Positions 42,609 through 50,690 of a stretch of DNA of 64,000 nucleotides are shown piece after piece. Numbering within the stretch: position 1 is the stretch's first letter; each line of letters begins with the position of its first letter. Position numbers and translations under genes: made by a program. Source of the stretch: Streptomyces vilmorinianum (lineage in GTDB: Bacteria; Actinomycetota; Actinomycetes; Streptomycetales; Streptomycetaceae); NCBI RefSeq assembly GCF_005517195.1, contig NZ_CP040244.1, positions 5,846,001 through 5,910,000 on the forward strand, in the 5' to 3' direction. The notes beneath the pieces are model-generated. The model did not search any database. It saw nothing but the letters and a program-made list of their open reading frames with translations, and was not told where the DNA came from.

Positions 42609-42622
42609 TGCAAGCGCTTTCC
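42609..42622. promoter_or_regulatory. LacI-family operator candidate upstream of the PL8 gene
   Basis: TGCAAGCGCTTTCC fits the LacI/CcpA-type consensus TGNAANCGNTTNCA except at the last base, with a perfect AAGCGCTT core. It lies between the GH101 stop and the PL8 start, as expected for sugar-responsive repression of the lyase. Confidence 0.6.
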
Positions 42623-42627
42623 TGTCC

Positions 42628-45600
42628 TCACCCTCCGCAGTGGAACCGGGCGTTCCCCCAGTCCGCGTGGTCGTTGCCGTTGCCGTCACCGCCGTCCCCG
42701 ACGACCAGCTCGACGTACGTGGCCCCGGAGACGTCGGCGGTCAGCGACCACGCCGCGTCCCTCGCCCCCAGGACCGGCGACGCCACCTTCTGCGTACCGT
42801 CGGCGAGGACGCTGAACCGGACGGTGCCGCGGGTGGTCTGGACGTCGTCCACGCCGACCTCGGCGGTGAAGGAGGTGCACCTTCCGCCCAGGTAGTAGCG
42901 GACCTTGGCCGGGGCGTGGGTGCCCAGGCCCTTCGCGTACGTCACTCCCCCGATCCGCAGCGGGCCGCCGTCACCGGTGCCCGTCTCTCCGTTGGACACG
43001 TCGCGCTCGACGGGTCCCCAGCCGTTGGTGGCCGAGGTCCAGTCCAGATCGCTCGCCCAGCTGTCCGTGGTGGGCGGCGGAGGCAGCGTGCGGACGCTGG
43101 TGGCGGCGGTCAGCTTCCGCGCCTCTCCCCCGAGGCCGTACGTGAGCGTGGAGCCGAGCGGGTACGTGCGGTAGGCCGCGTCCACCGGGGGTGTCACCTT
43201 CCACGTGGCGGTGGCCTTCGCGCCCGCCGCGACCGTCTCGAAGGCGACCGGGGCGGCCGGTTCGGCGGTCCAGCCCTCGGGGAGTTCGAGGGCGGCCGTG
43301 GCTCCGGTGACGGCGCTCGCCTCGTCGTTGGCGAAGGTGGCCGTCACCTCGTTCGCGCGGCCCGGCTCCAGGGTCTCCGGGGCGGCGAGGGTGAGTGTGC
43401 CGCAGGCGGCCTTCTCCGCTGCGGGGCCGAGGTCGGTGACGGTGAAGGAGTCGAGGACGACGTCGGCCCCGTCCGGGGCGTCGGCGCGCTTGCGCAGTCC
43501 GGTCCAGGTGTCGCCGCAGCCGGCCGTCACCGTCTCGGTGAAGTGCCCTGTGGTCCGCTGCTGCCCGAGGGGCGTGCGCCGGGTCTCGACGGAGGTGCCG
43601 TTCGTACGGTCGTAGCCGGTGACCCACTCGTAGGCGCCCGCGTGGCTGGACTGGTAGTCGTACGCGATCCGGTAGCTGTGCCCGTCCTTCATCGGCACGG
43701 TCCAGGGCGCGGTCCGGTAGACCAGGCCGCTGTTCTCGTCGTGGGACTTCAGCGACTCGGCGCCGCTGATGACGTCGTCGATCAGCTTTCCGTTCCAGCC
43801 GGCCTGGGTGTACGGGGCGTTCAGCTGGGCGATGTGGGTGCGCGGGTCGGTGGTGCCGCCCGAGTCGCCCTTGAGGAAGGGTCCCCAGCCCTGGTCGACG
43901 GCCTCGAAGTCCTCGTACACGAGCGCTCCGGCCTTCGTCGCCGGGTTGTTGGCGACGATCCGTACGTCGTCGATCCGGACGGCGGCGGCGCTGCCGCCCG
44001 CGGCCTCGATCTTCAGGGTCGCCGTCCCGGTGGCGGGGGCGGTGAACGTGGCCTTGGCGCGCTGGAAGTGGGTGCCGTTCCAGTCGGAGGCGGCGACCCG
44101 GTCCTCCAGGGCGGAGCGCGCGACGGTGGCGGCCGCGCCGGCGACGGAGAGGGTGGTCGGGCGGGACTTCCCGGGGGCGACCTCGATCAGGACGGAGGCG
44201 GTGTAGCGCGAGCCGGGTGTCAGGCCGGTGATCTGCTGGCGTACGGACGCGGTCGCGGAGCCGGTGAGCTTCGCGCTGTTGCGGCCCTGGCCGTCGGTGT
44301 CACGGGCGACGGTCCCGGCCGTGCTCCAGGCGGCCAGCTTGGCGTCGTTGAAGCCGGGGTCCTTGACCGGGGTGCCTTCGCCCCAGCGGGGGTCGCGCGG
44401 CTCGGGGGCGACGCTCGGGTAGAGGACGTAGGGCTGTCCGGCGACGGCGTCGAGGGTGATCTTCCCGCCGCTCGGCCGTACCGTCCCGGTCTTCACGCGG
44501 CCGTTGTCGGTGAGCTTGTGGACGGAGTACGAGCCGGTGCCGGGCACCGCCCAACTGGTCTTCCCGCCCGCCTTGTTGTAGTGGTACAGCTTCGTGCCGC
44601 CGCCCCAGGGCAGGAGGTAGTTCTCGCCGTCGAGGACCTTGCGGCCGTTGTCGTAGAAGGTGCGGCGGCCGTTCTCGACGGTGCCGCGCACGCCGCCCGT
44701 GAAGGTGAGGTCGTCGCCGTTCCAGCGGGTGATGCGCTGCTGCTGGAGGTACTTGGCCGGCAGGTTCTTCTGCCAGATGTTGGCGTAGAAGCGGTTCCAG
44801 TCGGTCTCGCCTGTCCAGCCCTCGAAGTCCTCGAGGGCGGTCTGGCCGAGGACCGGGTGGTTGTTCCAGACGTCCTTCTCGCCGTTGCGGATGAAGCGGA
44901 TGATCCGGGAGTTGAGGCCCTTGTTGGTGGCGCCGCCGTAGTCGAGGTCGTTGGCCCAGTGGGACCAGAGCGAGGCGCGCTCGAACTTCTCGGACCACTC
45001 GGTGGCGACGTTCCACCCCTGCGACTGAACAGCCTGGACGGTCTTGTCGGCGATCCAGCCGTGCGTGTAGTAGACGTCGATGTAGAGCATCGACAGGTTC
45101 GGGTCGGTCTCGTTCCTGAGCTGCTGGAAACGGCGGGCGAGGTCGCCGCTGTTGATGTCCCGGCGCTGGTCGATGTAGTAGCTCTGGCCCAGCCAGTTCC
45201 AGCCGGGCCTGGTCTTGTCGACGAGCGTCTCGCTGAAGTTCTTCGCCTCGGGGTACGACTCGGTGGCGTTGACGTGGACGCCGAAGCCGGCGCCCCACTT
45301 CTTGCCCTCCTTCAGGAGGGTGTTGAGGTCGGCGAGGCCGCCGGCGCGCTTGTTGTAGTTGCCGCCGTAGTCGGGGTGGGCGGAGTCGTGGCCTTCGGAG
45401 CCGTACCCCTTGAGCAGCGCGAACTGGCCGAGGCCGTCGGTGGCGAGGGAGATCCGCTTGACGTCGTCGAGGGTGCGCAGGAAGGGGTGGGTGGCGTTGG
45501 AGGCGAAGTTGAACGGGATGTGGGCGACGACCCGGTCCGGGGTCTCATCGCTGCCGGGGGCCTTGATGCCGATGGCGGGGAAGGCGAGGGCGCCGTCCTG

Positions 45601-46470
45601 CCAGTCGGTCCTGCCGTCGGCGTTGGCGTCGGGGGTGACGACGACCTTGGCCCAGGGGAGGTTGTCGCCGCTCTCGGGGGCGGGGGCGCCGGCGCCGCGG
45701 TAGGTCCACTGGCCGGACCAGACGCCGACGCGGGTCTCGGTCGCGGTCCTGCGGGCCTGGTGCCAGAAGCGGGCGCCGTCGCGGGCGCTCGGTCCTGCGG
45801 GCTTGTCGTAGGAGGAGTTGGACTCGACGGCGGCGGCGAGCCGGCCGGTGTTGACGATCGCGTAACTGGCGCCCGCGGGGGCGGCCTCGGCCGGGGTGGC
45901 GTCGGTGATGTCGGCGAAGACGTCGGCGGTACGGGTGGAGTCGGGGTCGAGCCGGGTGAACGCGGTCTGGGCGCCGGTGTCCGAGGAGCCGACGGAGACC
46001 AGGTCGTGGCCGGGTATGTCGAGGGTCCCGACCCGGAAGGTCTCGGTGTCGCGGACGGCGGTGACCTTGAAGGTGGTGGCCCGGCCGCTGACGCTCAGGG
46101 TCGCGTCGATCTCGACGCCGGGCAGGTCGGGGAAGGCGAGGGTGTACGCGGCGGTGGTGGCGGTCAGGACGGGGGCGGCCTTGGCCTGGACGGCGTAGGC
46201 GGTGCCGTTGAGGACGACCTGGGTGACCGGGGCCGTACTGCCGAGGAGGCGAGCGCCGGTGCCGCGGTCCATGTACGAGACGACGCGGGGGAAGTCCTCG
46301 GCGACGGCGACGGCGAGCTGTTCGGAGCCGATGACGGCTTCGGCCGCCGGTGACACGGGGGCTTCGGCGACCGCCGGTCCGGGCAGGGCGAACACGACCG
46401 ACGAGGCGACGGCGAGCGCGCAGGCCGCACGGATTCTTCGCGACGTGGGGAGGGGCTTGGGGAGGGACAT
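42628..46470 (-). CDS. Secreted GH101 endo-alpha-N-acetylgalactosaminidase
   Basis: The 1280-residue protein starts at ATG 46470 with a Sec signal (RIRAACALAVASSVVFALPG). Domain order: N-terminal beta-sandwich (about 35-290), GH101 barrel (about 300-600), accessory beta domains, a carbohydrate-binding-like region, and a C-terminal NPCBM domain (GVTYAKGLGTHAPAKVRYYL). The candidate nucleophile is Asp465 in MLYIDVYYTHGW and the acid/base Glu491 in ATEWSEKF. Characterised GH101 enzymes release the core-1 disaccharide Gal-GalNAc from mucin-type O-glycoproteins. No cell-wall anchor is present, so it should be released. It precedes the PL8 gene on the same strand. Confidence 0.92.
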   Translation of the reverse strand: MSLPKPLPTSRRIRAACALAVASSVVFALPGPAVAEAPVSPAAEAVIGSEQLAVAVAEDFPRVVSYMDRGTGARLLGSTAPVTQVVLNGTAYAVQAKAAPVLTATTAAYTLAFPDLPGVEIDATLSVSGRATTFKVTAVRDTETFRVGTLDIPGHDLVSVGSSDTGAQTAFTRLDPDSTRTADVFADITDATPAEAAPAGASYAIVNTGRLAAAVESNSSYDKPAGPSARDGARFWHQARRTATETRVGVWSGQWTYRGAGAPAPESGDNLPWAKVVVTPDANADGRTDWQDGALAFPAIGIKAPGSDETPDRVVAHIPFNFASNATHPFLRTLDDVKRISLATDGLGQFALLKGYGSEGHDSAHPDYGGNYNKRAGGLADLNTLLKEGKKWGAGFGVHVNATESYPEAKNFSETLVDKTRPGWNWLGQSYYIDQRRDINSGDLARRFQQLRNETDPNLSMLYIDVYYTHGWIADKTVQAVQSQGWNVATEWSEKFERASLWSHWANDLDYGGATNKGLNSRIIRFIRNGEKDVWNNHPVLGQTALEDFEGWTGETDWNRFYANIWQKNLPAKYLQQQRITRWNGDDLTFTGGVRGTVENGRRTFYDNGRKVLDGENYLLPWGGGTKLYHYNKAGGKTSWAVPGTGSYSVHKLTDNGRVKTGTVRPSGGKITLDAVAGQPYVLYPSVAPEPRDPRWGEGTPVKDPGFNDAKLAAWSTAGTVARDTDGQGRNSAKLTGSATASVRQQITGLTPGSRYTASVLIEVAPGKSRPTTLSVAGAAATVARSALEDRVAASDWNGTHFQRAKATFTAPATGTATLKIEAAGGSAAAVRIDDVRIVANNPATKAGALVYEDFEAVDQGWGPFLKGDSGGTTDPRTHIAQLNAPYTQAGWNGKLIDDVISGAESLKSHDENSGLVYRTAPWTVPMKDGHSYRIAYDYQSSHAGAYEWVTGYDRTNGTSVETRRTPLGQQRTTGHFTETVTAGCGDTWTGLRKRADAPDGADVVLDSFTVTDLGPAAEKAACGTLTLAAPETLEPGRANEVTATFANDEASAVTGATAALELPEGWTAEPAAPVAFETVAAGAKATATWKVTPPVDAAYRTYPLGSTLTYGLGGEARKLTAATSVRTLPPPPTTDSWASDLDWTSATNGWGPVERDVSNGETGTGDGGPLRIGGVTYAKGLGTHAPAKVRYYLGGRCTSFTAEVGVDDVQTTRGTVRFSVLADGTQKVASPVLGARDAAWSLTADVSGATYVELVVGDGGDGNGNDHADWGNARFHCGG

Positions 46471-46600
46471 GGGGACTAGTTGGCCCGGGGCGCGCGACAC
46501 CGTCAACGAGATCGCGCCCCGGCGGCCCCAGCAGTCCAACAACCCCCTTCGGTTAGTCCAAGTGACCACCGAAGAGGGCTTCTCGGCGCGGGGACGGCGG

Positions 46601-47110
46601 TCAGCAGCCGCCGCAGTTGTAGTACGTCACGTCCCAGTGGTTGCCCTCGTCGGCGTAGATGTTGCCCGAGCCCGACTTCCACTGCGGGGCCCCGTCACCG
46701 CGCAGGCCGATGTAGCTGAAGTTGTTCTTGATGTAGTTCCCGACGCAGGTGTACTTGCTGTAGTCGAGCTTGTAGCCGTTCCAGTGCGAGTACGTGCCAC
46801 TGGCGTGTCCGACCTCGGTGCCGCCCGTGATGTTCAGGGCGCAGCCGCTGGCGCTCTTGAGGGTCTGGGCACCCTTCGCGGTGGCAAGGTTGAGCTGCTC
46901 GAAGGACGTGCAGGTCGAGTTGTAGCGGTCGGAGCAGCCGCCGGACGAGGACCACGTGATTCCGGAGTTGCGGAACATCGAGATCGCGGTGGCGTGGCTG
47001 ATCTTGGTGACCGCGTGGGCGTCGGTGGCGGCGGTGAGGACGCCGACGCCGGGGGCGAAGAGCGCTCCCAGGACGAGGGCGAGGGCGGTGAGGACCGAGC
47101 GGAGCTTCAT
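46601..47110 (-). CDS. Secreted M15/LAS-type metallopeptidase-like protein
   Basis: The 169-residue protein has a Sec signal (about 1-33, ending DAHA). The mature part contains SHWNGYKLD (His109, Asp116) and GNHWDV (His158), which mirror the SxHxxGxAxD...HxW zinc site of D-Ala-D-Ala carboxypeptidases and related LAS peptidases. Six or more cysteines suggest disulfides (GGCSD, STCTS, SGCAL, YTCVG, YNCGGC). A catalytic Glu may be Glu155 just before GNHWDV. Hydrolysis of cell-wall peptides is the likely role; the family match is by motif, so confidence is moderate. A separate leader precedes it. Confidence 0.72.
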   Translation of the reverse strand: MKLRSVLTALALVLGALFAPGVGVLTAATDAHAVTKISHATAISMFRNSGITWSSSGGCSDRYNSTCTSFEQLNLATAKGAQTLKSASGCALNITGGTEVGHASGTYSHWNGYKLDYSKYTCVGNYIKNNFSYIGLRGDGAPQWKSGSGNIYADEGNHWDVTYYNCGGC

Positions 47111-47267
47111 AGGGGTGCCTCCTGCTGATGACCGTGACGAGCGGGACGGTGGTGCAGGTGGAGCAAGCAGTTCCGGTCGAGCAAGGAGATGGTGCCCGAG
47201 GTCTACGCGCGTCCGCCAGGGGTCGGCGCCACTTTTCGGTGAATGTCGAAGAACCGGACCAGAAGAT

Positions 47268-47318
47268 GTTGAAACTTGAACGGAATGGAGTTACGGTCGT
47301 TCTCGTTGAAGGTTCAAC
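47268..47318. promoter_or_regulatory. Paired GTTGAA/TTGAAC elements upstream of yceI
   Basis: GTTGAAACTTGAAC at 47268-47281 and the dyad GTTGAA-GG-TTCAAC at 47305-47318 lie 50-105 bases before the yceI start. MarR-type repressors often bind TTGAAC dyads before yceI genes in actinobacteria, but no marR gene is in this window. Confidence 0.45.
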
Positions 47319-47372
47319 AAGCAGGGCATCCCGCCCCGCGTCATCCCGCGCACCGTCCCCAAGGAGCACGTC

Positions 47373-47987
47373 ATGGGCATCTTCGGCCGCAAGAGCAACG
47401 AGACCACCGCCACCACCGTCGCCACCCTCCCCGTCGACCCGGCGCTGGCCGCGCTGACCGGCGACTACACGATCGACCCGGCGCACAGCAGCATCGGCTT
47501 CACCGTCCGTCACGCGATGGTCACCAACGTGCGCGGCACCTTCGCCGAGCACGAGGGCACGCTGACGCTGGACGGCTCGGACCCGGGCGCCTCCACCGCC
47601 TCGATCGACGTCAAGATCGCCTCCATCGACACGGGCATCGCCGACCGCGACGGCCACCTGCGCAGCGGTGACTTCTTCGACGCCGAGCAGTTCCCGCTGA
47701 TGACCTTCCGCTCCACGGAGGCCGCGCAGCTGGGCGGCGACACGTACCGCATCAAGGGCGACCTCACGATCAAGGACGTGACGAAGCCGCTCTCCATCGA
47801 CCTGGAGTTCAACGGCGCGGCCACCGACGTCTACGGCAACGAGCGCGTCGGCTTCGAGGGCTCGGCGGAGATCCTGCGCTCCGACTGGGGCCTGACCTGG
47901 AACGCGGCCCTGGAGACGGGCGGTGTCATGGTCAGCGACAAGGTGAAGCTGAACTTCGACATCTCCGCGATCAAGAACGCCGGCTGA
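47373..47987 (+). CDS. YceI-family lipid-binding protein
   Basis: The 204-residue protein has the YceI lipocalin-like domain: LTGDYTIDPAHSSIGFTVRH, MVTNVRGTFAEHEGTL, HLRSGDFFDAEQFPLMTFRS, IKGDLTIKDVTKPLSIDLEF and GFEGSAEILRSDWGLTW. YceI proteins bind long polyprenoid or amphiphilic lipids. This one lacks a signal peptide; the first 25 residues (GIFGRKSNETTATT) are polar, so it should be cytoplasmic. ATG 47373 has AAGGAG 6 bases upstream. A hairpin terminator follows. Confidence 0.95.
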   Translation: MGIFGRKSNETTATTVATLPVDPALAALTGDYTIDPAHSSIGFTVRHAMVTNVRGTFAEHEGTLTLDGSDPGASTASIDVKIASIDTGIADRDGHLRSGDFFDAEQFPLMTFRSTEAAQLGGDTYRIKGDLTIKDVTKPLSIDLEFNGAATDVYGNERVGFEGSAEILRSDWGLTWNAALETGGVMVSDKVKLNFDISAIKNAG

Positions 47988-48026
47988 GTCCGACGGGATC
48001 CGTCCCGAGTCCCCTGCGGCACACAC

Positions 48027-48067
48027 GAGCGCGCCCGCCTCTCCGTCACGACGGAGGGCGGGCGCTC
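48027..48067. terminator. Hairpin after yceI
   Basis: GAGCGC...CCCGCC and GGGCGGGCGCTC form an outer stem, with an inner TCCGTC/GACGGA stem. Confidence 0.75.
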
Positions 48068-48117
48068 GGCGTGCTCGTCCGGCCCTCTTGTCAGTGGGAG
48101 CCGCTAGCGTCGGCGGC

Positions 48118-49257
48118 ATGGAATTCCGTATCGACAGCGGCGACTTGACCGAAGCGGTGACGTGGGCGGCCCGCGTCCTGCCCGCGCGCTCCCCCGTGCC
48201 GGTGCTCGGCGGGCTGCTCCTGGAGGCGAGACCCGGGCGGCTGCGGGTCTCCGGGCTCGACTACGAGGCGTCGGCGTGCGTCGAGGTCGAGGCGGACACC
48301 GTGCGGGAGGGCAGGGCGCTCGTCCTGGGGCGGCGGCTGCTCGACATCTGCAAGGTGCTGCCCCACGGCGGTGTGGAGTGCGCGGTCGAGGGGGCGCGGC
48401 TCTCCGTGACGGGTGGGGAGGCCCGCTTCGGGCTCTCCCTGCTGCCGTTGGACGACTATCCGGCCCAGCCCGCCCTCCCCGCGCTGCGGGGCGTGGTGGA
48501 CGCGGACGCCTTCGCTGCGGCGGTCGGTCATGTGGCGGTGGCGGCGGGCCGGGACGACTCGCTGCCGGTGCTCACGGGGATACGGCTCGCCCTGGACGGT
48601 ACGACGATGACGCTGGCGGCGACCGACCGCTACCGGTACGCGGTCCGCACCCTGGAGTGGAAGCCGGAGGACGGGGGCGGGGACGGGGGCGGGGGCGGGG
48701 GCGGGGGCGCCGAGGCTGCCGGGGCCGCCGATGTCGTGGTCCCGGCCCGGCGGCTCACCGACATCGCCCGGTCGCTCACCGGCGCGGGGCCGGTCAGGCT
48801 CGCCCTGGACGGCGGCTCGGTCGGCTTCGAGAGCGAGGGGATGCGGACCACGACCCGGCTGCTCGACGGCCGCCTCCCCCGCCACGACAAGCTGTTCGCC
48901 CTCGGGGAGCACGCGGTCGCGGTGACGGAGCGGGCCCCGCTGGTCGAGGCCGTGAAGCGGGTCGCCGTCGTGGCGGAGGGCGACAGTCCGGTCCAGCTCG
49001 CCTTCGCCGGCGAGACCGTGCATCTCCAGGCCGGGTACGAGGACGACGTGGCCTCCCAGCGGCTCCCGGCCACGCTCACCGGGGCGGAGTCCATGACGGT
49101 CGCGTTCAACCCCGGGTATCTCCTGGACGCGCTCGGCTCGTTCACCACCGACTCCGTCCGCTTCCACCTGCTCGGACCGGGCCAGCGCGCGTTGATCACC
49201 GACCGGCCGGGCGGGGTCCACCAGCACCTGCTGATGTCGGTGAAGCCTCTGGTCTGA
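48118..49257 (+). CDS. DNA polymerase III beta-clamp (DnaN) paralogue
   Basis: The 379-residue protein has three clamp-fold repeats. It starts EFRIDSGDLTEAVTWAARVL and shows VPVLGGLLLEARPGRLRVSG, SLPVLTGIRLALDGTTMTLA, TDRYRYAVRTLEW, DGRLPRHDKLF, and the late FNPGYLLDALGSF and RALITDRPG. The main replicative dnaN normally lies beside dnaA; this is an extra copy with a weaker C-terminus (HQHLLMSVKPLV, in place of the canonical MPMRL end). A glycine-rich insertion encoded by a GGGGGC repeat (about 48670-48710) sits in an inter-domain linker. A role in repair or as a decoy clamp is possible but unshown. Confidence 0.88.
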   Translation: MEFRIDSGDLTEAVTWAARVLPARSPVPVLGGLLLEARPGRLRVSGLDYEASACVEVEADTVREGRALVLGRRLLDICKVLPHGGVECAVEGARLSVTGGEARFGLSLLPLDDYPAQPALPALRGVVDADAFAAAVGHVAVAAGRDDSLPVLTGIRLALDGTTMTLAATDRYRYAVRTLEWKPEDGGGDGGGGGGGGAEAAGAADVVVPARRLTDIARSLTGAGPVRLALDGGSVGFESEGMRTTTRLLDGRLPRHDKLFALGEHAVAVTERAPLVEAVKRVAVVAEGDSPVQLAFAGETVHLQAGYEDDVASQRLPATLTGAESMTVAFNPGYLLDALGSFTTDSVRFHLLGPGQRALITDRPGGVHQHLLMSVKPLV

Positions 49258-49273
49258 GATCTCGGACCGAGGG

Positions 49274-50620
49274 TCAGAACCCGCCGCCGCCGAAGTCCCC
49301 GCCGCCCCCGAAGTCGCCGAACCCACCGCCACCGCCGCCGAAGTCGCTCGACCCGAAGTCACCGGAGCTGAATTCCGCGCCGGAGAAGTCGCCGCCCTCG
49401 AACTCCCCGCCCCCGTACTCGGAGGCGTAGGCCGGGGTCGAGAGCATCGAGCCGAGCATGGTGCCGACGAGGAGACCGGGGAGCATGCCGCCGCCGAAAT
49501 AGCCCCCGGCCCAGGGACCGTACGCCGGTCCCGCCTCCCAGTACGGGCGGCGGCCGTCGTACGTATCGACCGTACGGGCCAGAGGCTCCTGCCCGTCGTC
49601 GAGGCGGGCCGCGTCGGCGGCGCACACCGGGACCTCGCGGGCGGAGCCGCCGGCCGGGGTCCAGGTCCGGTCCTCGGTGGCGGGGCCGTGGCGCGGGTCG
49701 AAGAAGCAGGGCGGGCGGCGCTCGGGCAGCGGGCGGGACTCGCGGCGGGCGGCCAGGACGGCGAGCGACCAGCGGCCGTCCTCCAGCTGCTGGGTCACGC
49801 CGCGGACGTCGTGCGGACGCGTGGCCGAGCCCATGAGCGACTTGGCCTTGTCGTACGAGTCGAGCGCGCGTTCGTAGTCGTCGCGCATCGCGTCGTCGGC
49901 GCCGGGCTCGGCGGGGTGGAAGTCGAGCCGTTCGAGCTCCTCGCCGAAGGCGGTGATGTCCTCGTCGACGACGACCCGGAGCTTGTCGAGGGCCTCGCGC
50001 TCCTCGGCCTCCTTGCGGAGCCGGTTGCGGCGGACGATCGCGTACGCGCCCGCGCCGCCGGCGGCGACGACCGCGCCGAGGGTGATCAGACCGCCGACGG
50101 GAACACGGTCGTCCGTGCCCACGGTGCCCCAGGAGGCGGGCGCGGAGCCGCGCAGGGTCGGCAGGGCCTGGTCGACGAAGTTGTTCAGCTCGGTCCTGGC
50201 GTCGACACCGGGCTGGCGTACGGAGGTGACCAGGTTGTCCACGGCGTCCGCGGACATCACCGCACGGTCGGCGGCGGCGTCGAACCCGTCACCGAGCCGG
50301 ACCCCGTACAGCCCCGTCACACCGGTCTGGGTGCGCAGATTGCGCAGCAGATCCTCGGGCGGGTACTCGGCGGTGGCGGGCAGCACGGCGATGAACAGCG
50401 GCTTGTCCGCGTCCTCGATCTTCTGGGCGAGGGCGTCCGCGTCCGCCTTCGACAGCTGGTCGGCGGCGCCCGGATCGACGTACACCGGGCCCTGCTTCAG
50501 AGCCGCGGCCACGTCGGATATCCCCGTGACCCCGGCCCCAGCGGAGGGCGCCAGGGCCAGGAGCAGCAGCAGCGCCAGCCCGGCGAGGGCCGACAGAAGG
50601 TGGAACGGCCTGGTCCTCAT
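49274..50620 (-). CDS. TPM-like membrane protein with Gly-rich tail
   Basis: The 448-residue protein starts at ATG 50620. A signal segment (LLSALAGLALLLLLALAPSA) precedes an extracytoplasmic alpha/beta domain (about 30-165, DPGAADQLSKADADALAQKI, then ADKPLFIAVLPATAEYPPED). A membrane segment follows at about 175-200 (VGGLITLGAVVAAGGAGAYA), then a charged coiled region (KEAEEREALDKLRVVVDEDI) and CFFDPRHGPA. The end is a GGGDFGGGGF-type flexible tail. The layout recalls TPM-domain proteins of photosystem-repair/membrane-stress families, though I only see the fold pattern. It is convergent with the clamp paralogue. Confidence 0.75.
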   Translation of the reverse strand: MRTRPFHLLSALAGLALLLLLALAPSAGAGVTGISDVAAALKQGPVYVDPGAADQLSKADADALAQKIEDADKPLFIAVLPATAEYPPEDLLRNLRTQTGVTGLYGVRLGDGFDAAADRAVMSADAVDNLVTSVRQPGVDARTELNNFVDQALPTLRGSAPASWGTVGTDDRVPVGGLITLGAVVAAGGAGAYAIVRRNRLRKEAEEREALDKLRVVVDEDITAFGEELERLDFHPAEPGADDAMRDDYERALDSYDKAKSLMGSATRPHDVRGVTQQLEDGRWSLAVLAARRESRPLPERRPPCFFDPRHGPATEDRTWTPAGGSAREVPVCAADAARLDDGQEPLARTVDTYDGRRPYWEAGPAYGPWAGGYFGGGMLPGLLVGTMLGSMLSTPAYASEYGGGEFEGGDFSGAEFSSGDFGSSDFGGGGGGFGDFGGGGDFGGGGF

Positions 50621-50690
50621 ACCATCGAAACTACCCCGAATGGGTGAAGCCAAGACATATGAGGACGAGACTCCCGGAACATCCGTGCCG

